This document shows, in pieces, positions 1-6,809 of a stretch of 11,388 bases of DNA. A model generated the notes under the pieces. That model was not told where the DNA came from. It ran no database searches and saw only the letters and a list, made by a program, of their open reading frames with translations. Source of the DNA: CAZJYI01 sp964550025 (GTDB taxonomy: Bacteria; Verrucomicrobiota; Kiritimatiellia; UBA8416; CAYOBW01); assembly GCA_964550025.1 (NCBI GenBank), contig CAZJYI010000254.1:1-11388 (forward strand). Reading direction: 5' to 3'. The translations under genes were made by a program, and so were the position numbers. Numbering within the stretch: position 1 is the first letter of the stretch; every line of letters starts with the position of its first letter.

Positions 1-391
1 GATCCAGCCGCGTGGCCGACTTGACGTTGGTGCACTTCTGATGGGGCGGACCGCTCGTACCCGCGATTGGTTCAAAACGCTCATCCGCCAGGTGCGCCGC
101 TGGGGACGTCATACCATGTCGGGCGGGGTTCTGGCCCGTCATGATGCTGGCGCGTGTCGGCGAGCAGATGGGACTGGCCGCGTAGGCGTTGGAGAAGGTC
201 ATACCACGCTCGGCGAGCCGTTCGATATTCGGCGTCTCGTACAGCGACGTCTTCCCATAGAGCGTAGTATCGGCCCAGCCCAAGTCATCGGCCAGAATGA
301 GGAGGATGTTGGGACGCCGGGACTCGGCGGCACAGGCACCCGTCACCAGGAACAGGCTGCCCAATAACAGAAGAACGTTTCTCGGTATCAT
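1..391 (-). CDS. Type I sulfatase, N-terminal part (runs off left edge)
   Basis: This is the N-terminal 130 residues of a secreted type I (formylglycine-dependent) sulfatase; the rest lies outside the window. Reading on the minus strand from the ATG at 391, residues 1-22 form a signal peptide (MIPRNVLLLLGSLFLVTGAC, then AA). The sulfatase core starts at RRPNILLILADDLGWAD, where the two Asp at 35-36 are calcium ligands. The active-site motif C76-S-P-T-R80 matches C-x-P-x-R, in which Cys is converted to formylglycine by a sulfatase-maturing enzyme, and is followed by ASIMTGQNPARHG, typical of the family. An AAGGAG lies 10 nt upstream of the ATG, supporting this start. The enzyme would remove sulfate esters, probably from a sulfated glycan outside the cytoplasm; the substrate cannot be read from this part. 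A second sulfatase lies 235 bp upstream on the same strand. Confidence 0.93.
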   Translation of the reverse strand, partial: MIPRNVLLLLGSLFLVTGACAAESRRPNILLILADDLGWADTTLYGKTSLYETPNIERLAERGMTFSNAYAASPICSPTRASIMTGQNPARHGMTSPAAHLADERFEPIAGTSGPPHQKCTNVKSATRLD

Positions 392-401
392 TCGTTGCTC
401 A

Positions 402-407
402 CTCCTT
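402..407 (-). promoter_or_regulatory. Ribosome binding site of the left sulfatase
   Basis: AAGGAG on the minus strand, 10 nt before the ATG at 391. It supports that start for the edge-truncated sulfatase. Confidence 0.6.
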
Positions 408-450
408 GCTGGACTCCATCCCAAGAGGGTACGAGATTCGGGCATCCCGT

Positions 451-585
451 GTAGGACGGTGCTCCTGCGCCGTCCTTGTGGCAGGGCGAGGGGGCAGAGA
501 AGAGGAAGTCGCGGCACTTTGTCCCGTTCTTTCTCCATATCTGCCTCCGCGCTGCCTCCCTGGACGGCGCGGAGCACCGTCCTAC
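451..585. repeat. REPIN-like element: two inverted GTAG-footed hairpins
   Basis: A 25-nt arm at 451-475 and a 24-nt arm at 562-585 are inverted copies of each other, differing by one missing base. Each arm is itself a hairpin. Left: GGACGGTGC / loop TCCT / GCGCCGTCC. Right: GGACGGCGC / loop GGA / GCACCGTCC. Each stem has 9 positions, with one G-T wobble on one strand. The left arm begins with GTAG and the right arm ends with its complement CTAC. This matches the layout of REP sequences paired as REPIN/BIME units, where a GTAG-type tetranucleotide sits at the foot of the hairpin and is recognised by RAYT (REP-associated Y1 transposase). The 86 bp between the arms show no gene. The element lies between two co-directional sulfatases and could also act as an mRNA stabiliser or terminator. 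No RAYT gene is in the window. Confidence 0.72.
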
Positions 586-626
586 TTTGCGTTTGCACTC
601 ACCGCCTCTTTTCGGATGGGGTCTTC

Positions 627-2600
627 CTACACTTCATGGTTCGAAAAGTCCCACTCGACCGCCTTCTCGCCCTTGGCTTCCCAGCGGATGGATCGAATGT
701 CGAGCGCCCTGGCGCCGGGCAGGTGAAGGCGAACGAGGTGACTGCGGCCCTGGATCGGCACCGCCACCGTGACCTCCTGCCAGTCCGTCCCGGCGGGCAG
801 ATCGAAGGCAATGATCTGGCCGGACTTGGGAAACTCCTCCTGCGCCTTGGTCCGCCACTGGATGCGTCCCTTTCCTCCCTCGCCCCCGACTCCACGGGCG
901 CGCAGGTGTAGAGTGATCGGTCCTGTCATCTGGACCCGGGCGGTTCCGAGGAATGGTTGTCCTCCCTGGGGAACCACGCGGATGCCGCCCTCGATCGGGT
1001 CGATCCGGCATTGCTTGGGCACCAGCCCGTGGGTTGCGCTCTTCAGTGCGGGTTTCCGGTACTTCGGATTGGGTTTCGGATAGAGCCCGCCGGTACTCGC
1101 GAAATGGGCATCGATCAGCTTGCCGAGCTCGGCGACCTTCTCGGGCATCCTTTTCGCAAGATTCGTGGTTTCTCCGAGGTCGTCTTTCAGGTTGTAGAGT
1201 TCGACAAGGCCTTCGTAGTAGGTCGGGTTCTCCTTGAAACGGCGAATCAGCTTCCAGTCGCCCCGGCGCACCGAGATCCCGGCGTCGTGGTAGGGGAACC
1301 AGGTGAAGCTGGTGTCACGCGGAAAGGCCTCGCCTTTCAAGAGAACCGGCGCAAAGGACAGCCCGTCGACCACGTGGTCCTTCGGCAGCGGGATACCCGC
1401 CAACTCCAGCAGGGTCGGATAGAGGTCGATGTTGTTGATGATCGCGTCGCTGGTTCCGCCTCCCTTGATCTTGCCCGGCCAGCGAACCATCAGCGGCACG
1501 CGCTCGCCCCCTTCGTAGAGAAAGGCCTTGCCCATTCTGAGCGGGGAATTGCTGGTCGGCGGCTGGAGGCCGGCATGTTCGTGGTAGGCTTTCACCATGT
1601 GATAAAGGTGGTGTTTCGGGTGCTTCAGGTAGCGGTTCTGCTCGCCCTCGGTTGACCAGCTCTTGACGTTCCCGCCGTTGTCGGAAAAGAAGACCACGAT
1701 GGTGTTGTCGGGGAGCCCCAGTTCGTCGAGCGCCTTCAAGACCTGCCCAAGGCTGTCGTCCATCGACTTCAGCATCGCCGCCATGACCGGGTTGGTGTGC
1801 CGGTCGGTGGGATCCTTCTTCTTTTTGAAGTGCGCGATGTAGTCGGCCCTCGCCTCCCACGGCCCGTGTACCGAGTACTGGCACAGGTTCAGGAAGAAAG
1901 GCTCGTCCTTGTGCGCGGTGATGAACTTGATCGCTTCCTGTGCGAGACGATCGGCGATGTGTTCCCCCTCCGGTCCGTCGGTGACGTTGCCGACACGACG
2001 CTTACCCGTTGGATGGCCGTCGGGATGCACGCCGTGGGGTGAAAAATAGGTGCTGCCCGGCGGCCCCGGATCGGGGGCGCAATGGAAGGTCGTTTCGAAG
2101 CCATGCGCCTCCGGCCAGTGCGGTTCGGTGAGCCCGAGGTGCCACTTGCCCAGGTGCGCCGTGCGATAGCCCGCCGCCTTCAACGCCTCGGCCAATGTGA
2201 CTGCGTCCGGATCGAGGTAACGGCGGCTCTTGGGCAACAGGAAGGGCTGATCCGGTGAGGGGTTCTCCTGGTAGACCTGCGGTCCCCATGGCTCCGGCTC
2301 AAGATGCCCGTGGGCCGACATGATCCCGTGCCGCGCTTCCTCCTGACCGGTCATAATCGAGGCCCGACTGGGCGAACAGAGCGGATGCGCATAGGCTTGT
2401 GTGAAGCGCACCGATCCCGCCGCGAGCCGGTCGACGTTCGGGGTCTCATAATACTGAGAGCCATAAGCCCCGCAGTCAGTCCACCCCATATCATCGACAA
2501 GAAAGAGGAGGATGTTTGGCGGTCTCGACTCCGCGGAAACGGCAGTCATCGACAACAGCAGCAACGCCACCAGGGCATTCGACACAATTCTCATCTTCAC
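627..2600 (-). CDS. Secreted type I sulfatase with C-terminal extension
   Basis: A complete formylglycine-dependent sulfatase of 657 residues, probably acting on a sulfated polysaccharide outside the cytoplasm. Residues 3-23 are a signal peptide ending in MTAVSA. The core shows calcium-binding Asp at 36-37 (FLVDDMGW), the active-site C75-S-P-S-R79, GKWHLG at 151-156, a VHGPW segment near 244-248 and FFSDNGG ending at 310, all family hallmarks. After the sulfatase fold, about residues 530-657 form an extra beta-rich region with alternating hydrophobic residues, perhaps a carbohydrate-binding or jelly-roll module; this is inference. Start choice: the frame is open to an ATG at 2642, but AGGAG lies 8 nt before a GTG at 2600, giving MKMRIV directly ahead of the signal peptide. 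ATG at 2594 is the other candidate. A Met-Lys-stop triplet overlaps the start in another frame, but its ATG is only 3 nt from AGGAG. The substrate and sulfatase subfamily cannot be assigned by eye. Confidence 0.93.
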   Translation of the reverse strand: MKMRIVSNALVALLLLSMTAVSAESRPPNILLFLVDDMGWTDCGAYGSQYYETPNVDRLAAGSVRFTQAYAHPLCSPSRASIMTGQEEARHGIMSAHGHLEPEPWGPQVYQENPSPDQPFLLPKSRRYLDPDAVTLAEALKAAGYRTAHLGKWHLGLTEPHWPEAHGFETTFHCAPDPGPPGSTYFSPHGVHPDGHPTGKRRVGNVTDGPEGEHIADRLAQEAIKFITAHKDEPFFLNLCQYSVHGPWEARADYIAHFKKKKDPTDRHTNPVMAAMLKSMDDSLGQVLKALDELGLPDNTIVVFFSDNGGNVKSWSTEGEQNRYLKHPKHHLYHMVKAYHEHAGLQPPTSNSPLRMGKAFLYEGGERVPLMVRWPGKIKGGGTSDAIINNIDLYPTLLELAGIPLPKDHVVDGLSFAPVLLKGEAFPRDTSFTWFPYHDAGISVRRGDWKLIRRFKENPTYYEGLVELYNLKDDLGETTNLAKRMPEKVAELGKLIDAHFASTGGLYPKPNPKYRKPALKSATHGLVPKQCRIDPIEGGIRVVPQGGQPFLGTARVQMTGPITLHLRARGVGGEGGKGRIQWRTKAQEEFPKSGQIIAFDLPAGTDWQEVTVAVPIQGRSHLVRLHLPGARALDIRSIRWEAKGEKAVEWDFSNHEV

Positions 2601-2608
2601 TTCATCTT

Positions 2609-2613
2609 CTCCT
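2609..2613 (-). promoter_or_regulatory. Ribosome binding site deciding the GTG start of the sulfatase
   Basis: AGGAG on the minus strand, 8 nt before GTG at 2600 and 14 nt before ATG at 2594. The spacing favours the GTG. Confidence 0.55.
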
Positions 2614-2735
2614 GCGCACCTCCTGGTGTCCAGGCCAGGCACCCTTTACCAATCGGCCATATATCATTACATCATATCGCATTCGCATCAATACATCCTT
2701 CTACCTTTCTTCTCGGCGAATCGGACAAGGGCGGA

Positions 2736-3223
2736 TCACTTCCCCTGCTTGCGGTATTGGCGCGGAGAGATACCTTCAGATCTCCCTCCAGATGCTCGTT
2801 GATGTAGGCCTTGGCGCGTTCCAGGTGATTGATCGTGGTGGACTCGGTCTCCGGCGCTTCGACATGGGACAGCAGGCGATCGCCTGCCTCGGCAAACCTG
2901 CGGGTGAGTTCGTCGATATCCTTGGCGCGCCCCAGTCTCTCGAAGGCGGCTCCGCCTTCCGCAAGCATGGGGGCGGTGGCGTTGCCCTGCTCACTGAGTT
3001 GACTCAACAGTGCGCCGAGCAGCTCCTGCAGGCGTACGCGATACACCTCCACATTGCCGTCGGCGTGCAGGGTCATCTGGTCGAACAGAATCTGCAGGCG
3101 CCGCCGTGCGGCATCGCGATGGCCATACTTGAACTCGAGCAGGAACTCGTCGCGTGCCTCGACCGGGAAACGGTGCTGCGTTGACAGTTCCCCCAGGTCG
3201 GTGTAGCTGACGATCGGTCGGCC
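2736..3223 (-). pseudogene. AraC-type regulator remnant, 5'-truncated and with its DNA-binding domain deleted
   Basis: Read on the minus strand, the open frame from about 3223 begins GRPIVSYTDLGELSTQHRFP and continues through a helical region to INHLERAKAYINEHLEGDL. That last segment is the usual lead-in to an AraC double helix-turn-helix domain. The frame then breaks. In another frame the sequence immediately continues EGISPRQYRKQGK and a stop at 2736, which is the usual end of an AraC domain (the G-x-S-P-x-x-Y-R motif). The junction lies at about 2793-2797. Roughly 80 codons carrying both helix-turn-helix motifs are missing and the ends are out of frame, so the product could not bind DNA. 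The 5' part is also missing, because the regulator sequence meets symporter sequence at about 3221-3224. The helical part resembles the linker of PocR- or YesN-like AraC regulators, but this is not certain. ATG at 3076 is internal and is not taken as a real start. Confidence 0.72.
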
Positions 3224-3778
3224 GTGGCCTACCTGATCGAAGACGTCGTCCAGGGCATCGAGATCTTCTGGAAGATCGCACCTATGCTGGGGATTGCGTT
3301 CTGGCTGGGTCTCTTCTGGTGGCGGGCCACGACGGCCGGCGCCTGGGCCTCGACGCTGGCCGCGTTTGCCATGCTGGTCCTCACCGGACAGGCGTTCTTC
3401 GTGGATTTCCTCGAGAGCTGTTGTCCGTCACTGGTGAAAGCCGACGGCAGCGCCATGATGCTGCACTGGCAGATGATCTTCTACCTGGTTGCCGGCTTCG
3501 CCGCCGGCATCATCGTGAGCCTCCTGACCAAACCTCGGGACGACGAAAAGCTCGACCGCTTCTACGCGCTCGTTCGCACGCCGGTGAACACAAACGAGGG
3601 TTCACCCGCCGAGCCCTGCACGATCCCCGAGGGTGTGACCATCCCCGAGAAACGCCTGCTGCTGAGGGCGGGCGGACTCGAGGTACTGAAACCGGGCAAG
3701 TCAGCCACCATTGGCTTCGCCGTTTGCTGGGTGGCCGTCGGCGCCATGATTCTCGCGTTCTACCTCCTGACGAGGTAG
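3221..3778 (+). pseudogene. Sodium:solute symporter (SSF family), C-terminal remnant
   Basis: About 185 codons of the C-terminal end of a sodium/solute (SGLT-like) symporter. AYLIEDVVQGIEIFWKIAPM, followed by LGIAFWLGLFWWRATTAGAW, matches the late membrane helices of the family. Further membrane segments lie around MLHWQMIFYLVAGFAAGIIV and at the C-terminus (IGFAVCWVAVGAMILAFYLL). A full symporter has about 500-600 residues and 11-15 helices, so more than half is missing. The only upstream initiation codon is GTG at 3224, inside what should be a helix, with no Shine-Dalgarno sequence or signal for a new start. Sequence to the left belongs to an AraC remnant on the other strand. I therefore call it a truncated, probably silent gene. 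The substrate, likely a sugar or other organic solute, cannot be assigned. Confidence 0.8.
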
Positions 3779-3876
3779 TGACGCGATTCCGTCTTCAACC
3801 TTAGCGGCATGAGGAAGTTCAGATGGATGCGCTCTTCAAACCCCCATCCACATAACTTGACAATATTTCCTACGCG

Positions 3877-3904
3877 TTGCAGTGGGGACTTATGCTAGTA
3901 TACA
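3877..3904 (+). promoter_or_regulatory. Possible sigma70-type promoter of the secreted-protein pair
   Basis: TTGCAG (3877-3882) and TATACA (3899-3904) are separated by 16 bp, in an AT-richer patch about 90 bp before the first secreted-protein gene. A nearby TTGACA at 3857-3862 has no -10 box at a suitable distance. This rests on consensus resemblance only; the rest of 3779-3970 shows nothing recognisable. Confidence 0.3.
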
Positions 3905-3982
3905 CCTGTTTTTCGATACTTCTCTTCTGACTGCAAGTCCGATGGTGAGTCAAGGTCAGGAGATAGGCTTATGAACTTGAAT

Positions 3983-3988
3983 AAGGAG
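3983..3988 (+). promoter_or_regulatory. Ribosome binding site for the ATG at 3995
   Basis: AAGGAG lies 6 nt before ATG 3995. A second good site, AGGAG at 3958-3962, lies 8 nt before the in-frame ATG at 3971. Both starts are therefore credible and would differ by eight residues before the signal peptide. Confidence 0.55.
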
Positions 3989-3994
3989 CGAGAG

Positions 3995-5323
3995 ATGAAG
4001 CATGCCCTGTTTGCAGTGTTGGTGAGCGTCGCGGTGGGGGCGATGAGTGTCCGGGCGGAGATTGTCGTCCGCGATACGGATTGGAGCTATGACTCCGGCA
4101 CCGGTGATGCGGTCAACACGATCACCGGTTTCACGGTGGATCCCCGCTCTGGCGGAAAGCTGGTGTTGGCAGCCAGTTGGGAAAACGCCAGTAGTGCCAT
4201 TGGCGCCACGTGGAACGGAACCGAAGCCTTCACGGTAGCCGTGAACTCTGCCGCGGGCAGGAACTCTGCCATCATGTACCTGGACGACCCGACCCCGGGC
4301 ACGGGTGATATCGTCGTGACCTTTGGCGGGAATACGGGGTCGCGAGTGGGGGTCGTGAACCTGACGGGGGCGGCCGATGGTGTGGCCGTGACCTCCTTCG
4401 ACCCCAGCGCTCCCGCCAATTCGGGCAGCTTGACCACGACGGTGGGCGGCACGTTCGTGGCCGGCGTATACACGATCAATGCGGGCACCATCAACAGTTC
4501 GCCGTTCTCGGGAACCATCTATCCAATCGGGAGTTCCCAATCGTCTTCGGGGAGCGCGGGCTACCAGACCGAAGCGACCGCCGGCTTGAACAACTACGCG
4601 TGGACGGAGACCGGCGCCACGAGTGACAGCCATGCATTGGCCGGTTTCGTGCCCGGTATCCCCCATCCCGAAATCAGTGTGATCAATGCGGATTCGAAAA
4701 TCGTCATCGATACCGGATCGCCCGGACCGGCCAACCTGGAAGCCAACCCCACGACACTCTCTTTTGACGCCGGCACCACCGCCGATAAGATCATCGTTTC
4801 GCTCAGCTCCGAAACCGGTGGTTCCGGCCCTCCCGTGATCACTTACAATGGCGAGACCTTAACGCTGGCTGCCGGCACTGCCAACGACAGGCACAAGGGC
4901 ATCTTCTACCTGGACAATCCCTATACCGGCGGGGCTGCCGATCTGACCGTCGACATGACCTCCTTTGACGTCGTTAACGGCGTCGGCTTCGGGGTCGTCT
5001 CGATCTCCGGGTCGGTTGACGGCCTCGCTGCCACCGCAAACACCTCGGCAAACAGCGTGACGATCACGCCGACGGACCCCGGCAGTTTCGTCATGGTCGG
5101 CTACGGTGCGCAGGGCTCTCTCGCTGCGGGTGCCGCAGACCCGCCTCTCACGGCTGTCTACGGTGGTGAAATCGGCTCGGCAGAGGGGGCCGCCGGTTAC
5201 ATTCGCGACGTCACTGCGGCACCGCAAACCTATTCGTTCTCGGGTGGGAACGAAACCAGGGGGTCGGGTGCGGTCGCGGTCAGCCCGTACATTACGCAAG
5301 GCACGCTCTTCATTCTACGTTGA
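3995..5323 (+). CDS. Secreted two-domain beta-rich protein, copy 1 (unrecognised family)
   Basis: I do not recognise this family. From ATG 3995 the product has 442 residues. Residues 1-21 are a signal peptide with cleavage expected after SVRA, ahead of EIVV. The mature protein is two copies of one domain, about residues 22-219 and 225-434, with motifs in the same order: YLDDP at 95-99 and YLDNP at 305-309; GVVNLTGAADGVA at 119-131 and GVVSISGSVDGLA at 333-345; GSAGYQTE at 186 and GAAGYIRD at 398. Composition (Gly, Ala, Thr, Ser, Val, almost no Lys or Cys) and alternating hydrophobics suggest secreted beta-sandwiches. It ends in GTLFILR with no PEP-CTERM, LPXTG or type IX sorting tail that I can see. 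A paralogue follows after 130 bp on the same strand, perhaps in the same transcript. The alternative start at 3971 has its own Shine-Dalgarno. Possible roles are surface adhesion or glycan binding, but that is speculation. Confidence 0.85.
   Translation: MKHALFAVLVSVAVGAMSVRAEIVVRDTDWSYDSGTGDAVNTITGFTVDPRSGGKLVLAASWENASSAIGATWNGTEAFTVAVNSAAGRNSAIMYLDDPTPGTGDIVVTFGGNTGSRVGVVNLTGAADGVAVTSFDPSAPANSGSLTTTVGGTFVAGVYTINAGTINSSPFSGTIYPIGSSQSSSGSAGYQTEATAGLNNYAWTETGATSDSHALAGFVPGIPHPEISVINADSKIVIDTGSPGPANLEANPTTLSFDAGTTADKIIVSLSSETGGSGPPVITYNGETLTLAAGTANDRHKGIFYLDNPYTGGAADLTVDMTSFDVVNGVGFGVVSISGSVDGLAATANTSANSVTITPTDPGSFVMVGYGAQGSLAAGAADPPLTAVYGGEIGSAEGAAGYIRDVTAAPQTYSFSGGNETRGSGAVAVSPYITQGTLFILR
4275..4460. 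repeat. 186-bp tract identical to 5758-5943 (copy A)
   Basis: By direct reading, these 186 bases match 5758-5943 with no mismatch, third codon positions included. The flanking parts of the two genes differ at many positions. The near-identical zone extends left to about 4213 with only a few differences. This is a sign of recent gene conversion between the tandem paralogues. Confidence 0.85.
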
Positions 5324-5453
5324 GCCGCGGCCGCGATTCACTGTCCACGGGGCCTGCGATGGTCCAAGAAGCGTGCGACGACGGTCTTCCGCGTGCGGCT
5401 GTCATATCCGCAGTGAGGGGCCAGCGCCTGGTGGGGCAAGCAGGAGATGCAGG
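5324..5453. other. Short gap between the two paralogues
   Basis: 130 bp with no gene, no clear terminator and no clear promoter. Only the AGGAG of copy 2 is recognisable, so the two genes may be co-transcribed. Confidence 0.4.
5442..5446 (+). promoter_or_regulatory. Ribosome binding site deciding the start of copy 2
   Basis: AGGAG lies 7 nt before ATG at 5454. The frame is open upstream to 5106, overlapping copy 1, but that part has no signal peptide and no similarity to copy 1, so translation is taken to begin at 5454. ATG at 5460 is a close alternative. Confidence 0.6.
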
Positions 5454-6809
5454 ATGACCATGCGAAAGCAGATCATGGGCGTATGGGCCGTTGCGGTCGT
5501 GCCGGTGATGATGTTGGCGATCGCCGGTTCAACCCGGGCGGAGATTGTCGTCCACGACACGGATTGGAGCTATGACTCCGGCATCGGTGATGCGGTCAAC
5601 ACGATCGCCGGTTTCACGGTAGCCCCCCGCAGCGGCCGCAAACTGGTGTTGGCAGCCAGTTGGGAAAGTGGCGGTAGCGCCATCAGCGCCACGTGGAACG
5701 GAGTCGAAGCCTTCACGGTAGCCGTGAACTCTGCCGCGGGCAGAAACTCCGCCATCCTGTACCTGGACGACCCGACCCCGGGCACGGGTGATATCGTCGT
5801 GACCTTTGGCGGGAATACGGGGTCGCGAGTGGGGGTCGTGAACCTGACGGGGGCGGCCGATGGTGTGGCCGTGACCTCCTTCGACCCCAGCGCTCCCGCC
5901 AATTCGGGCAGCTTGACCACGACGGTGGGCGGCACGTTCGTGGTCGGTGTATACACGATCAATGGCGGCGCGATCGAGGCGTCGCCATTCTCGGGAACCA
6001 TCTATCCTGCCGGGGGCTCATCCTCGTCCTCGGGCAGCGCCGGTTACCAAACCGAAACGTCCGCCGGCTTGAAGAACTACGCGTGGGCGGCGACGAATGC
6101 CACGGGTGACAGCCATGCCCTGGCTGCTTTTCCACCCATCGCCTCGCCTGTCACCCCCATCGCCTTAGTCAATTCGGGATCGAAGGTTGTACTGGATACC
6201 GGATCGCCCGGACCGGCCAATCTGGAGAACACCCCCACGACTCTGTCTTTTGACGCCGGCACAACCGCCGACAAGCTCATCGTCTCGCTCAGTTCCGAAG
6301 CTAGTGGTTCCGGGCCTCCCGTGGTCACTTACAATGGCGTGGCATTGACGCCGGTCGCCGGCACTGCCAGTAGCAGACACATGGGCATTTTCTACCTGGA
6401 CAATCCTCATACCGGCGGGGCGGCCAATCTCACCGTCGACATGACCCCCTATGACGTCGTTAACGGCGTCGGCTTCGGGGTGGTCTCGATCTCCGGGGCA
6501 ATGGTGGGCGTGGCCGCGAGCGCAAACGCTCCGACAGACCGCGTGACGATCACGCCGACGGCCCCCGGCAGTTTTGTCTTGGCCGGGTTCGGCGCGCAAG
6601 GTGCCGGGGGCAATGGCGCCACGCATGCCCCTCTCAGCCAGGTCTACGGCGGGGCCATCGGATCGGCAGAGGGGGCTGTCGGCTATGTGAATAACGTTGC
6701 CGCGGTGCAGCAAACCTATTCTTTCCTGGGGGGCGCCCACCCGATGGGGGCGGGTGTCGCGGCGTTCACTCCGGCGCCCCGGGTGGGTACTCTCATCATC
6801 ATACGTTGA
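5454..6809 (+). CDS. Secreted two-domain beta-rich protein, copy 2 (unrecognised family)
   Basis: Tandem paralogue of the preceding gene, 451 residues from ATG 5454. Residues 1-29 are a signal peptide ending in AGSTRA, and the mature protein again starts EIVV. The same duplicated domain is present. Domain A carries WNGVEAFTVAV, YLDDPTPGTGDIVVTF and GVVNLTGAADGVAVTSF; domain B carries YNGVALTPVAG, YLDNPHTGGAANLTVDM and GVVSISGAMVGVAASAN. The stop falls at the same place as in copy 1, after GTLIIIR, so the short terminal strand TL-[FI]-I-[LI]-R is a real shared end rather than a truncation. The first domain is nearly identical to copy 1 over a long stretch, whereas the second domain has diverged more. 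Function is unknown; it is presumably exported through Sec and then located in the periplasm, outer surface or medium. Confidence 0.85.
   Translation: MTMRKQIMGVWAVAVVPVMMLAIAGSTRAEIVVHDTDWSYDSGIGDAVNTIAGFTVAPRSGRKLVLAASWESGGSAISATWNGVEAFTVAVNSAAGRNSAILYLDDPTPGTGDIVVTFGGNTGSRVGVVNLTGAADGVAVTSFDPSAPANSGSLTTTVGGTFVVGVYTINGGAIEASPFSGTIYPAGGSSSSSGSAGYQTETSAGLKNYAWAATNATGDSHALAAFPPIASPVTPIALVNSGSKVVLDTGSPGPANLENTPTTLSFDAGTTADKLIVSLSSEASGSGPPVVTYNGVALTPVAGTASSRHMGIFYLDNPHTGGAANLTVDMTPYDVVNGVGFGVVSISGAMVGVAASANAPTDRVTITPTAPGSFVLAGFGAQGAGGNGATHAPLSQVYGGAIGSAEGAVGYVNNVAAVQQTYSFLGGAHPMGAGVAAFTPAPRVGTLIIIR
5758..5943. repeat. 186-bp tract identical to 4275-4460 (copy B)
   Basis: Partner of the tract in copy 1, at an offset of 1483 bp. 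It covers the codons from YLDDP to the start of the GGTFV segment of domain A. Confidence 0.85.

Noticed and set aside
957..1655. Long plus-strand open frame of 232 codons inside the sulfatase gene
   Set aside because: It lies opposite the sulfatase coding region, has no family resemblance or plausible start context, and is explained as an antisense shadow in GC-rich DNA.
3224..3778. Symporter fragment as an intact small membrane protein starting at GTG 3224
   Set aside because: The start would fall inside a membrane helix without a ribosome binding site, and the sequence aligns only with the C-terminal part of the family.
3857..3862. Perfect TTGACA as a -35 box
   Set aside because: No -10-like hexamer lies 15-19 bp downstream; the TTGCAG/TATACA pair nearby is a better, though still weak, candidate.
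3956..4666. Minus-strand open frame of 236 codons over the first secreted-protein gene
   Set aside because: Composition is typical of an antisense shadow (rich in Arg, Gly, His). The plus-strand frame has a signal peptide, a Shine-Dalgarno and a conserved paralogue.
5106..5453. Upstream extension of the second secreted-protein gene
   Set aside because: The frame is open, but this part overlaps copy 1, is Arg-rich, lacks similarity to copy 1 and would bury the signal peptide. AGGAG before 5454 marks the true start.
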